NCBI GenBank assembly: GCA_025056455.1
Contig: JANWVY010000007.1
Coordinates: 62,001-126,000 of the forward strand
DNA: 64,000 nt
Direction: 5' to 3'
Source: Bryobacteraceae bacterium
Lineage (GTDB): Bacteria > Acidobacteriota > Terriglobia > Bryobacterales > Bryobacteraceae
The position numbers and the translations under genes are program-made. A model generated the notes under the pieces. The model was given only the letters and a program-made list of their open reading frames with translations, had not been told where the DNA came from and searched no databases. Shown here piece after piece: positions 36,231 through 45,240 of this stretch (the first letter of the stretch is position 1; each line of letters starts with the position of its first letter).

Positions 36231-37361
36231 ATGTGCAAGTTTGCACTTCTGTTCCTTCTCAGCTTGGAGATGCTCTTAGCGAGTGAGGCGCCTTCTTCCA
36301 ACGGCGGTTCGGTGCGTGTGAAGCGCGAAAATTTTGGCAAAACAAGAGACGGCGCGCCGGTGTCCCTCTTTACGCTTCAAAACTCGCGCGGAATTCGAGT
36401 CCAGATTACGAATTATGGTGGCATCATCACGGCGATCTTCGTACCCGATCGTAAGGGGAATTTCGGCGACATCGTCCTCGGCTTCGATACGCTCGAGCCT
36501 TATCTGAAAGAACACCCCTACTTTGGCGCCATCATCGGCCGCTATGCCAATCGAATCGCAAAGGCGCAATTCCGTCTGGGAGGACAAATTTACCAGCTGG
36601 CCGCCAATGATGGCCCGAATCATCTTCATGGAGGAAGAAAGGGATTTGACAAGGTCCTCTGGAAGGCCCAGGAATTCCATCGAGCGGGCAGCGCCTCGGT
36701 TGAACTGACTTACAACAGTCAGGATGGCGAGGAGGGATATCCGGGTAACCTCTCCGTGAAAGTCGTTTACACCTTAAAGGATTCAAACGAACTACAGCTC
36801 GATTATTTTGCAAACACCGACCGCGATACTGTTGTGAATCTAACCAATCACACCTACTTCAATCTTGCAGGCACCGGTGACATTCTGAAACATGAACTGA
36901 CACTTTATGCCGATCAGTTCTTGCCTGTCGATGGCGGGCTGATCCCAACCGGCGAGCTGCGCGCCGTGGCTGGGACAGCGTTCGATTTTACTAAGCCAAC
37001 ACGGATTGGATCGCGCCTTCACCTTCCTGACGAACAACTCCGGATCGGGAAAGGCTACGACCATAACTTTGTTCTTCGAGGGCCTTCGGGTTCACTGCGA
37101 GTTTTTGCCGAAGTTTATGATCCAACTTCTGGTCGCGCGCTTACGCTTTCCACGACAGAGCCTGGGGTTCAGTTCTACACGGGAAATTTTTTGGATGGCT
37201 CACTTTCTGGGAAAGGCCGCAAATACGTCTTTCGCAGCGGCTTCTGTTTAGAAACCCAGCATTTTCCCGATTCTCCCAATCAGCCGTCGTTTCCGAGCGT
37301 GGTTCTTCGGCCGGGCCAGCAATTCCGCTCTTCCACGGTGTGGAAGTTTGGCGTGAGATGA
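36231..37361 (+). CDS. galM: Exported aldose 1-epimerase (mutarotase)
   Basis: Interconverts alpha and beta anomers of galactose and glucose. 376 aa with a signal peptide (MCKFALLFLLSLEMLLAS). Family motifs: NYGGIITAIFVPDR, GAIIGRYANRIAKAQF, NDGPNHLHGGRKGFDKVLW (catalytic His in HLHGG), VNLTNHTYFNLAG (second His) and the C-terminal GFCLETQHFPDSPN (catalytic Glu). The upstream in-frame Met at 36183 lacks support; the ATG at 36231 gives the signal peptide. Periplasmic location suggests work with imported or extracellularly released sugars. Confidence 0.93.
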   Translation: MCKFALLFLLSLEMLLASEAPSSNGGSVRVKRENFGKTRDGAPVSLFTLQNSRGIRVQITNYGGIITAIFVPDRKGNFGDIVLGFDTLEPYLKEHPYFGAIIGRYANRIAKAQFRLGGQIYQLAANDGPNHLHGGRKGFDKVLWKAQEFHRAGSASVELTYNSQDGEEGYPGNLSVKVVYTLKDSNELQLDYFANTDRDTVVNLTNHTYFNLAGTGDILKHELTLYADQFLPVDGGLIPTGELRAVAGTAFDFTKPTRIGSRLHLPDEQLRIGKGYDHNFVLRGPSGSLRVFAEVYDPTSGRALTLSTTEPGVQFYTGNFLDGSLSGKGRKYVFRSGFCLETQHFPDSPNQPSFPSVVLRPGQQFRSSTVWKFGVR

Positions 37362-37454
37362 GTTTCTGGACTGGGCCCATCCGTGATTACAACCCGAATG
37401 CCAGCGCAAACCTTCCGTTGCTAGTGAAGATTTCCCGAGAAAACGAAGATCCGC

Positions 37455-40400
37455 TTAGAAAAGAAGCTTCAAAGCGAGCTGGATCGAACGCGGTCCGCCG
37501 ACTTGAAATTGCGGATTCAGTCCTCCAAGTGCGGAGTTGAGCACCTGAACCGAACGGCCAAAATTGGCGCTCGTGAGCACCCCGATGGGGTTGGCGAAAT
37601 TGGGCGTATTGGAGAGATTGAAGGCGTCGGCCCGGAATTGCAGGGCAAAGCGTTCGGCGAGTTGGAACTGCCGGCGCAGCGAGAGATCAACCTGCTTGAG
37701 GCCAAAACCCCGCATGACGCCTCTTCCGAGCGTGCCTTGCCGGCCCTGGGCCAGGGGGCCAGCGGCATCAAAGGCGGCTGGATTGAATCGCTTGCCACCT
37801 GCAAAACCACTTCCGTAGAGGTAAAGCGGCTGGCCCGGCACAACATCAGGTCGCGCTACATTGGTCAGCCCTAGCCCGAGAGGATCGCGGCCGCTGATCA
37901 CCGTGACGGGCGTTGCGGTTCGCAGACGTAGCACCGAATCGAGTGCAAAGCCGCCCAGAAGGGCTCTGGCCGCGCGGTTGCTGAAATTGCGCCCGACCTC
38001 GTAGCTGGCTGTGCCGGTGAAGCTGTGGCGAATATCAAAAGAAGAGGGTCCGCGATCATTGTTTACATTCACGCGAATGGAAGGCGCTTGGAGGTTGGTG
38101 ATGGATTCATCGGAAGCAGTGTCGAGCGATTTGGACCAGGTGTAGGCGAGCAGAGCCTGGAAGCCGCGCGAAAAACGGCGCTTCAACTGGGCTTGCAAGG
38201 AATGGTAGTCGGAGTAAGCCTCGTTAGTGACAAAGTCGATCCTGGTGAAAGTTGGGTTCCGGAGCACCTGGGAGCGCAGGCTTTCAACGCGTGCAAGCCG
38301 CCTGCCGGCAGCTCCGACATAGGACAGTTCGACCGATTGCGTGTTTCCGAACGGCTGCTCCACGGCGAAGCTGTATTGCCGCGTGTAGGGCAACTGGTAG
38401 CCCTCGGCCCACGCAAAGAGGCGAGGAAGAGGCGGGTTTCGGTTCAGCGGCCCGGCTTCGCCAAACAAAGCAGGGTCAGCTATCGAAATGTTGGTAAAAA
38501 ACCGGCTGCGAGAGTACGGAAAATTCCCTGGACTCAAGGCAGTTCCGGCGAAGGCGTAACCCAGGTCGTAAAACCAACCAAATCCGCCCCGCAGCACCGT
38601 GCCACGAGAACGGAAAGGCTGGTAGGCAAATCCGAACCGGGGAGCGAAATTCTTGTACGTGGTGTCATACAGCTTTGAGCCTTCCGGCGCAAGCACGGCC
38701 GTTGGCGGGTTGGCGAGTCCGCGGACCGTTACGGGCAGATTTCCTCTTGCCTCTGAAGGCGCGGGATTCACCTCCCAACGCACTCCGTAGGTGATGGTGA
38801 GGTTCGGGCGAATTTTCCAGGCGTCTTGAGCAAAGGCCGAGAAGTTGTGGTAGCGCGGCTCGAGAAACGTGTTCACCTGCCGGATCTCGGCCGTCGGAAC
38901 AATCCCGGTCACCAACTGGGTGATGGTGGGCACTGTCAAAACCTGCGAGTACAGCCGTCCACCCACCGAGGGAGCCATCCACCGGTAGTCAACGCCGAAT
39001 TTGAAAGCATGCGTTTGAACCGTCCACGAAGTCGTGTTCACAACATTGAACTGACGTTGTTTGTTGTCGCTGAAAACGCCGGGACTAATCGTGTTCTCGT
39101 CGTTGCCCCCAATGGTCAGGTAAAAAAGCGAGGTTTCTGGTCTGGCAAACGGCGGAAAAATGAGCTCGCGGGGAAGAATCTTCGCGCCACCAAAGGTGTC
39201 CTGAACGTAAATCTGCGCGGCGCGGGATTTGCTCCAGTTCACGCGCAGGTCATTGCTGAGAGCGGTGGACAGCAGCATGGTCGAGCCCACCGTGATGGTT
39301 TCTGCGTGGGCGGGCAAAGTGGCCACAAAACTGGGAGTCGCAAAGCGACCGCGTTCCCGGTTTTCCGAAGGGGCGTAACTGAATCGGCCAAAAAGGTTGT
39401 ACCGCGAGGACAGCGTGTGGTCGACTCGCACGCTCGTAGCGTTCAGCCGCGAGGGATTGGAAAAGCTCGTAATGTAGGGCGTTTCATTGGGAGCCTCGGC
39501 CAGCGGTGGGGCCACGGGCAGAGGATAGGCTTCCAGAATCGCTTTGAGCTTCCCCGTCGCTTGCTCCCGCGCGGCAAGAGAAGGAACACGCGAAGGCTGC
39601 GAGATAACCGGCTGGATTAATCTTAGCCCTTCGTAAGAAAGGAAGAAGAACGTGCGGTTGCGCCCGTTATAAAGACGTGGGAATAACACCGGACCCCCAA
39701 ACGTGAATCCGAAGTCATTCTGACGGAGCGCGGGGCGCCGCAGACCGTTAAAATTTCCAAACCAGCTATTGGCGTCTAGTTTGTCGTTTCGGAGGTAGTT
39801 GAACAAGGACGCGTGCAGTGAGTTGGTGCCCGAGCGCGTCACAATCGCGACCTGGGCGCCTGGCTGGCGTCCATACTCCGGGGCGTAGGTCGAGGTCTGG
39901 ATGGTAAACTCCTGCACGGCATCGACCGATGCTAGCGCTGCTGTTCCACCCTGGGCGGAGAGGGCGGGAACGACACCGCCCGCTTCATAAGGCGTCGTGG
40001 CGAAAGGCAAGCCAAAATTGGCGCTCACCCCATCCACCGTGAAATAGTTTGTCCCCGTGCGCTGCCCGTTTACTGAGAACTGGCCTTGATCGACAATCGA
40101 TGCGGTGGTTAGCTGTACCCCCGGCGACAGCGCAATCAACGATTGAAACGTTCTTCCGTTCAGCGGTTGATTCTCAATGAAGCCTCGATCAACTGCGGTT
40201 GCTACGGCGGGGGACTCGCTGACGAGCGGCAGTTCCCCCGTCACCACGATGGTTTCTTCGCGTCCTGCCACCTTGAGGCGAACCCGCAAGGCGCGCTCGT
40301 CGTTGGCGTTTAAGACCAGGCTCTCAAAGCGGGCCGTCGTAAAGCCCTCCTTTTCCGCCGTGAGCTCATAGGTGCTTGGCGGAAGCTGGCGGAAAGTTAC

Positions 40401-40589
40401 TGTCCCGTCGGTGCTGGTCACGCCTTCCCGGACCGTGCCTCGCGCCGGGTCCCGGAGACGGATGCGAGCGTTTCGAATCAGCGCATCCTGCTCATCTTGG
40501 ACTGTCGCTGAAAGGCTGGCCGTGGCCGACTGCGCGGCCAGAGGAGTGGGAAAGTCAAACAGAAAGAACAGAGCGGTTACCAGGATCAT
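37455..40589 (-). CDS. TonB-dependent receptor, Oar-like, with carboxypeptidase regulatory-like domain
   Basis: Outer-membrane transporter of 1044 aa. Signal peptide (MILVTALFFLFDFPTPLAAQ), N-terminal CarboxypepD_reg/Cna-B-like domain (SATVQDEQDALIRNARIRL, TFRQLPPSTYELTAEKEGF), a plug-like region around IENQPLNGRTFQSLIALSPGV, then a long beta-barrel with the typical GxGTNxxHGSxF-type SGTNSLHASLFNYLRND and barrel strands ending in a terminal Phe (ALKLLF). Oar-type receptors are numerous in acidobacteria and usually import oligomers. Substrate unknown. It converges on the epimerase gene across a 93-base gap in which I see no terminator. Confidence 0.9.
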   Translation of the reverse strand: MILVTALFFLFDFPTPLAAQSATASLSATVQDEQDALIRNARIRLRDPARGTVREGVTSTDGTVTFRQLPPSTYELTAEKEGFTTARFESLVLNANDERALRVRLKVAGREETIVVTGELPLVSESPAVATAVDRGFIENQPLNGRTFQSLIALSPGVQLTTASIVDQGQFSVNGQRTGTNYFTVDGVSANFGLPFATTPYEAGGVVPALSAQGGTAALASVDAVQEFTIQTSTYAPEYGRQPGAQVAIVTRSGTNSLHASLFNYLRNDKLDANSWFGNFNGLRRPALRQNDFGFTFGGPVLFPRLYNGRNRTFFFLSYEGLRLIQPVISQPSRVPSLAAREQATGKLKAILEAYPLPVAPPLAEAPNETPYITSFSNPSRLNATSVRVDHTLSSRYNLFGRFSYAPSENRERGRFATPSFVATLPAHAETITVGSTMLLSTALSNDLRVNWSKSRAAQIYVQDTFGGAKILPRELIFPPFARPETSLFYLTIGGNDENTISPGVFSDNKQRQFNVVNTTSWTVQTHAFKFGVDYRWMAPSVGGRLYSQVLTVPTITQLVTGIVPTAEIRQVNTFLEPRYHNFSAFAQDAWKIRPNLTITYGVRWEVNPAPSEARGNLPVTVRGLANPPTAVLAPEGSKLYDTTYKNFAPRFGFAYQPFRSRGTVLRGGFGWFYDLGYAFAGTALSPGNFPYSRSRFFTNISIADPALFGEAGPLNRNPPLPRLFAWAEGYQLPYTRQYSFAVEQPFGNTQSVELSYVGAAGRRLARVESLRSQVLRNPTFTRIDFVTNEAYSDYHSLQAQLKRRFSRGFQALLAYTWSKSLDTASDESITNLQAPSIRVNVNNDRGPSSFDIRHSFTGTASYEVGRNFSNRAARALLGGFALDSVLRLRTATPVTVISGRDPLGLGLTNVARPDVVPGQPLYLYGSGFAGGKRFNPAAFDAAGPLAQGRQGTLGRGVMRGFGLKQVDLSLRRQFQLAERFALQFRADAFNLSNTPNFANPIGVLTSANFGRSVQVLNSALGGLNPQFQVGGPRSIQLALKLLF

Positions 40590-40739
40590 AGGGAGGCCTG
40601 TATCAGGGTAGCAAGATTAGAAAATTAGTAATACCACATCGCGAGGCTCTGGATCTTTAAACAGGCCCGCGTCTTGTGCAATCTCATCGAGAGAAGCGGT
40701 TCAAACCTTCGGGCTGAGGCCAGAGCGCAGGTCGATCAG

Positions 40740-41560
40740 CGTGCTCTGAATGTGGTTGCACACGGGCAATCAGTTTGGCGGAGATCCGGCGATTGGAGCC
40801 TGGGTTGGATACGGCTTGGTACTGAGAATCAAAACCTTCCCTCCTTTGTGGTTTTACCCGACCTTGCTCATCCGCAAGGCGGCGCTGCGAATGGGGGCAA
40901 CGGCTTTTTGCCTGCCCACGATCAGGGGACACCTCTGCGTCCCGAAGGTGCTTCGGTGCTAGACATGGCGCCGCTAGCCGCGCGTACTGGACATCTCTCA
41001 GGAGTCCCCCAAAACGCTGGAAATGTACGGCATTGGCAGCGCGAACAAGGAAGTAGACGCAGTTGGGCGGCACTGGCCGTCTGGTGGAAGCTGGCGTGCG
41101 CTTCGTTCAAGTGATCGTCATGGGCCGGGACTCTCACGACTAGATTGACAAAGCTCATGGCGCCCGTCTTCGCGCCATTGATAAAACTATGGCCGCCTTA
41201 ATCAAGGACCTGAAGCGCTGGGGCCTGCTTGAGGAAACTTGAGTCGTCTGGGCGGGCGAATTCGGCCGTAGCCCCGACAACGGCATCCGCCGTGGCTTGA
41301 CAGCCTGGGGCAAGGACCATAACATCAACGCCCTGCCCGTTTGGCTCGCTGGCGGTGGCGTCAAAGCAGGTCACCTTGTTGGCGCCACGGACGAGGTGGG
41401 GGGCCAGGCGATCCAAGTGGTGCATCCCATCAAAGATTTTCACGTCACCCTGCTGCACCTTTTAGGCTTGGACGACAACAATCTTCGTCACATGCACTCG
41501 GCTCGAGAAAAACAGCTCAGCCAGACAGGAGGCATGGTCATTCGCGAGCTTCTTGCCTAA
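40740..41560 (+). pseudogene. Decayed DUF1501 gene
   Basis: Fragments of a DUF1501 (sulfatase-like, often exported) protein are readable in order but in changing frames. Segment 1 from 40750: LHTGNQFGGDPAIGAWVGYGL. Segment 2 from 40818: GTENQNLPSFVVLPD and GNGFLPA. Segment 3 from 40984: LDISQESPKTLEMYGIG. Segment 4 from about 41070 to 41560: RLVEAGVRFVQV, GEFGRSPD, ALPVWLAGGGVKAGH, LLHLLGLD. In-frame stops are TAG at 41141 and TGA at 41240, and about 100 residues seem deleted between segments 2 and 3. No signs of an intact copy here. Confidence 0.8.
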
Positions 41561-41612
41561 GCAAATCGAGGCTTGCTGCTCGGAAAGAGGCTTGTGTACA
41601 ATCCCAAATGTG

Positions 41613-41640
41613 GAAGTAAGTCTCTCTCTGCACTTACTTC
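41613..41640. repeat. 9-bp inverted repeat upstream of the LRR gene
   Basis: GAAGTAAGT (41613-41621) and ACTTACTTC (41632-41640) form a perfect 9-bp stem with a 10-base CT-rich loop, about 109 bases upstream of the LRR start. There is no T-run after it, so it is not an ordinary terminator; it may be an operator or 5' leader hairpin. Confidence 0.35.
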
Positions 41641-41748
41641 TAAGTTCGTTTCGATCTGTCTCAGCGAGATAGGGCGGAACGAACGGGCAGGGATTTCCAT
41701 CCCACCGCCACACTCCAAAAAGCTTGATTTCTGGCAAGGGGGTCGACC

Positions 41749-42564
41749 ATGAAGTTCTTCGTGCCACCAGTCTTGCTTGTTTTATCGGTCTCAATTTCAA
41801 GCGCTGCGGACGCGCCAGTGAATATTTTCCCAGATAAAAACTTAGAGGCGGCCGTTCGCAAGCACGTCTTCGCCAAACGCGAAAATACTGAGCCGATCAC
41901 CGAAGACGACGTCAAGAGTCTGTCTGTGATTACCGCGAATGGAGCCGGAATCCGTAACCTGACAGGTCTGGAAAAATGTAAGGCGCTCGCCCAACTCGAA
42001 CTCGCCAATAACGAAATCTCCGACCTCACTCCTCTCAAGGATCTAGCCAACTTACAAAGTTTAGATCTTGCAAATAATAAGATTCAGGACATCACCCCAC
42101 TAGCTTCCGTCAAGGCGCTCCAGTATCTCAACCTGACGCAAAATCAAATTTCCGATATCACAGCCGTCAAAGGGCTGACGGCGTTAAACGCACTTTACTT
42201 ATCGAAGAACAAAGTGAGTGATCTTACGCCTCTCAGTGGTCTGAACCGCTTGGCGTCCTTGTATCTCGATGGCAACTTGATCCAGAACATCGCGCCGCTG
42301 GCATCGCTGCCATTTCTGTCGATGCTGGACCTCAGCGGAAACCAGATATCGGACATCAAGCCGCTTGAGAAAATGACTTCTCTGTGGAAACTCTACCTTG
42401 ACCGCAACCGGGTCTCCGACCTTTCTCCGTTGATTGCGTTGGCGAAGGCCGGACAAGCAAACACGCCGCGATTTGTCACCATAACGGGCAACCCGTTGAA
42501 ACCCGCCACCAAAGCAGCGCAGATCGCCGAAATGCAGAAACTGTCCTTTACTGTGACGCCTTAG
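41749..42564 (+). CDS. Secreted leucine-rich-repeat protein (internalin-like)
   Basis: 271 aa with a signal peptide (MKFFVPPVLLVLSVSISSA). About seven 22-residue leucine-rich repeats of the SDS22/internalin kind span residues 80-240, each with the LxxLxLxxNxIxDLxPL pattern (for example LAQLELANNEISDLTPL and LQSLDLANNKIQDITPL). Before them is a short cap (NIFPDKNLEAAVRKHV), as in internalins. No anchor motif follows, so it is probably periplasmic or released. AAGGGGG lies 6 nt upstream of the ATG. Likely a protein- or glycan-binding scaffold; no partner is evident. Confidence 0.88.
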   Translation: MKFFVPPVLLVLSVSISSAADAPVNIFPDKNLEAAVRKHVFAKRENTEPITEDDVKSLSVITANGAGIRNLTGLEKCKALAQLELANNEISDLTPLKDLANLQSLDLANNKIQDITPLASVKALQYLNLTQNQISDITAVKGLTALNALYLSKNKVSDLTPLSGLNRLASLYLDGNLIQNIAPLASLPFLSMLDLSGNQISDIKPLEKMTSLWKLYLDRNRVSDLSPLIALAKAGQANTPRFVTITGNPLKPATKAAQIAEMQKLSFTVTP

Positions 42565-42574
42565 CGTGCATCTC

Positions 42575-44332
42575 TCATTCCCACTCAATCGTTGCCGGGG
42601 GTTTGTGGGTGAGATCATAAAAAACGGTCGAGACGCCTTCTGTTTCGAGGAGTTCCCGACAAATGTGTTCGAGTAGCGCATCCGGCATCCGCACGGCTTC
42701 CGCCGTCATCCCGTCCACCGAATCAACGGGTCGCAGCACGACGCTATCTGGCCGGTCGAGAGTTCCGACAGGTAGCAGGATGACGGGGAACTGCCAGATT
42801 GTGCGGTCGAATCCACTCGCTTGAGACAAGCGCTGGACCGCTGCGTCGACGCGGCGGAGACGTTCCAGCCGTTCTTCCGTGATGGTCGCGGCGAAACTGC
42901 GTAACCCTCCAACCGGGGTGTGTGTGGCCACGACTGCCACGACGCGGTTAATCTCGCTGTGGCGGTTGATGAGCTCGGTTGGAAGTTGCCAGTCGGAGGG
43001 CAGGTACGGCAAGGCGAATGCCGCCCGGTAGGTCCGGGAATCTCCTTGGACTCCCACAGACCGCACGGGCAGAAGATAGCCATCGTGGGCGCGCCGGACG
43101 GGTGTTTCCTCACGCGAGCACAAGCAGCGTATGGCCAGAGCGGGACCGGGAAACGGATGCCGGCTCAGCATCTCCTCCGGAATTTCAAGTTGCCGCCCGA
43201 TTTCGCGAACTTCGTCCTTGTAAAACTGGCTGAGGGGTTCAACGATGCGGCCGCTTTCGATCAATTTCTGGATTCCCGCCACACGATTATGATGCGTCTT
43301 GATCTTGTCTGCCTTGGCTGTTCCGCCAGACTCGATCGTGTCAGGATAGATGGTGCCCTGACCAAGAACCCAGTCGGAATCGGTGTAGTGGCCTGATTGC
43401 AGGATTTGTTCTTGGATGGCGACAAAATGCTCCCCGATAATTTGGCGCTTGACTTCAGGTTCCACGACTCCGGCTAGAGAAGTCAGGAATTCAGCGCTAG
43501 CGTCAACAATGCGGAAGTTACGGGCGCCCAGTTTTGCAAAGTTGGTGCGTACGAGTTCGGTTTCGCCCTCGCGCATCAGCCCCGTATCGACATAGGCTCC
43601 GTGGACGCGCTCTGGTCCAAGAGCTCGCAAGCACAAGTCAAAGGCCACAGTCGAGTCCACGCCTCCGCTAACGAAGAAAAAAACCTTGCGGCCAGCCGCG
43701 GCTTGGCGAATCTGCTCTTCGATGGCAGGAATGCGTTGTCTTGGATCCCAGTCCTCCACGCAGCCGCAGATGTCGAAAAGAAAGTTGGCTAGCACGCGGC
43801 CGCCCGGTTGGGTGTGAGCCACCTCGGGGTGAAACTGCAAGCCAAACAGCTTCCGTCGTTCATCTCCCATCGCTGCGACCGGACAAGTGGAGGTTTGCGC
43901 CAGCACTTCAAATCCAGGCGGGACGGCGACGGTCGTGTCGCGGTGACTCATCCAAACTCGCTGCTTGCCTGATATTCCTCGCAGAGGCCCCTTGGGGGCG
44001 ATGACGTCGAGATAGGCTAAGCCATATTCGCCCTGGTCGCCCTTCTGCACACGGCCACCAAGCAGATGCGCCATCAAGTGCTGGCCGTAACAAATTCCGA
44101 GAACCGGTACACTCATTGAAAACAGGGCCGGGTCTACGCTGGGACTGTTTTCTTCATACACACTGGCCGGCCCGCCCGAGATGATGATTCCTCGTACGGC
44201 TTTGAGAGCGGCAGCGGGGGTTTCCGGGGCGCGTACTTCCGCATAGACGCCCAACTCGCGCACCTTCCGCGCGATGAGATGGCAGTACTGTCCACCAGTA
44301 TCAAGAACGATGATTTGAGGGGTGAGACTCAA
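42575..44332 (-). CDS. guaA: GMP synthase (glutamine-hydrolysing)
   Basis: Converts XMP to GMP. 585 aa with glutaminase domain (IIVLDTGGQYCHLIARKVRE, Cys in GICYGQHLMAHLLGG, FHPEV), ATP-PPase domain (P-loop FVSGGVDSTVAFDLC) and a C-terminal dimerisation domain (ending HKPPATIEWE). The frame is open to a TTG at 44371, but a second TTG at 44332 gives a normal N-terminus (8 residues before IIVLD) and has TACACT 6 bases upstream, so it is preferred. It converges on the LRR gene with a 10-base gap. The start is the least certain part. Confidence 0.94.
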   Translation of the reverse strand: MSLTPQIIVLDTGGQYCHLIARKVRELGVYAEVRAPETPAAALKAVRGIIISGGPASVYEENSPSVDPALFSMSVPVLGICYGQHLMAHLLGGRVQKGDQGEYGLAYLDVIAPKGPLRGISGKQRVWMSHRDTTVAVPPGFEVLAQTSTCPVAAMGDERRKLFGLQFHPEVAHTQPGGRVLANFLFDICGCVEDWDPRQRIPAIEEQIRQAAAGRKVFFFVSGGVDSTVAFDLCLRALGPERVHGAYVDTGLMREGETELVRTNFAKLGARNFRIVDASAEFLTSLAGVVEPEVKRQIIGEHFVAIQEQILQSGHYTDSDWVLGQGTIYPDTIESGGTAKADKIKTHHNRVAGIQKLIESGRIVEPLSQFYKDEVREIGRQLEIPEEMLSRHPFPGPALAIRCLCSREETPVRRAHDGYLLPVRSVGVQGDSRTYRAAFALPYLPSDWQLPTELINRHSEINRVVAVVATHTPVGGLRSFAATITEERLERLRRVDAAVQRLSQASGFDRTIWQFPVILLPVGTLDRPDSVVLRPVDSVDGMTAEAVRMPDALLEHICRELLETEGVSTVFYDLTHKPPATIEWE

Positions 44333-44338
44333 ATTTTC

Positions 44339-44344
44339 AGTGTA
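44339..44344 (-). promoter_or_regulatory. Candidate -10 box for leaderless guaA
   Basis: TACACT followed by a 6-base discriminator (GAAAAT) and a TTG start at 44332; no Shine-Dalgarno sequence. Lies within the spacer after the M15-like gene. Confidence 0.4.
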
Positions 44345-44367
44345 ACGGCTCACGCCGCCAGCTTGCT

Positions 44368-45192
44368 TCAATCGGTGAGGCGCAACCGCGCACTTGGCGG
44401 ACCGATATGGATGTGAGGGGCAGAAGAAACGCCCCGAATGGCACTGCGAAATGCCATGTAGGGAACCCGTGTTACCTCAAGCCACTCACACAACCAGCGG
44501 CCCTCCGGTGAGTCCGGATTGAGAGCGACATCCACCCGTCCCGTATGGTTGTAGCCCAGAGTACGGTGAAAAAGTGTGTCGCCGCGCGCGCTGACTGGCA
44601 ACGGCCGGCCAAACATGCGCTCAAATTCCTGCTCTAGGCGTTTGAGCCTTGCAGCGCCGATGGTCCCGTAGTTTGGATCCCCCTCGGCCCGCTTGAGAGC
44701 CTCCATGTGCTCGGCCTCGAGCTGCGCTAAGCGCGCCTGTTCGGCACGTGCCATTTCTGCCAGCTGGTTCCAGAGGCGGGACCTGGCTTCCGCCTCGATG
44801 AGCCATCGCCGGCGCAAGTCCAGCTCTTCGAGCAGCGGGGTGAGAGAGGTGCGTGCTGCCACCCCTTGCTCGACCAACTTCCTCTGGTGATCGATGCGCG
44901 CTTGCTGTCGCTCCACTAGGCGTTGGGCGGCAGTTCGCATCTCCTGCTCAAGCTCCTCGGACAGCTCATCTACCTGAAGCGGCCCAAAGAGCGTCCGGCG
45001 CAGTGTAGCTTGATCTTGCGCATCGGCGAGCATCTGGCGCGCCTCCGAAAGGTGCTTTGCAGCGAGGCCACCCGCCTCAACGAGCCGTTCGATGCGCTCG
45101 AGCTCGGCCAGAGCGCGGGCCACTTCCGGTGGCGCTTGCGCGGCGAGAGGGAAGGCCCAAGCCAAGCCCACAAGCCCCAGCAGGTTTCGCAT
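44368..45192 (-). CDS. Exported coiled-coil protein with M15-like metallopeptidase C-terminus
   Basis: 274 aa. Signal peptide (MRNLLGLVGLAWAFPLAAQ), a long Ala/Glu/Arg-rich coiled coil (about 25-180; ALAELERIERLVEAGGLA, EELDLRRRWLIEAEARSR), then a compact domain with LGYNHTGRVDVALNPDS and HIHIGP. The spacing of H-x4-D and H-x-H resembles zinc ligands of M15 D-Ala-D-Ala peptidases, so a cell-wall or cross-linking role is possible. The catalytic Glu/Asp is not clear and activity is unproven. ATG at 45192 (or 45201) lacks a ribosome binding site; TACAAT lies 7 bases before 45192. Confidence 0.62.
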   Translation of the reverse strand: MRNLLGLVGLAWAFPLAAQAPPEVARALAELERIERLVEAGGLAAKHLSEARQMLADAQDQATLRRTLFGPLQVDELSEELEQEMRTAAQRLVERQQARIDHQRKLVEQGVAARTSLTPLLEELDLRRRWLIEAEARSRLWNQLAEMARAEQARLAQLEAEHMEALKRAEGDPNYGTIGAARLKRLEQEFERMFGRPLPVSARGDTLFHRTLGYNHTGRVDVALNPDSPEGRWLCEWLEVTRVPYMAFRSAIRGVSSAPHIHIGPPSARLRLTD

Positions 45193-45199
45193 CTTTCTC

Positions 45200-45205
45200 A
45201 TTGTA
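45200..45205 (-). promoter_or_regulatory. Candidate -10 box for leaderless M15-like gene
   Basis: TACAAT with a 7-base discriminator (GAGAAAG) before the ATG at 45192, close to the consensus TATAAT. The gene is divergent from rsfS, with 48 bases between the two starts. Confidence 0.45.
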
Positions 45206-45240
45206 GTACGATGAAACGAGGAGCTTAGACTAACGTTCCT

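Noticed and set aside
38826-39620. 264-codon frame antisense to the TonB receptor at 37.5-40.6 kb
   Set aside because: Arises from GC-rich codon bias in the receptor's barrel; no motif, no ribosome binding site and no homology I can name.
40590-40740. Promoter or mobile-element end next to the DUF1501 pseudogene
   Set aside because: No inverted repeats, target duplications or transposase remnants are visible.
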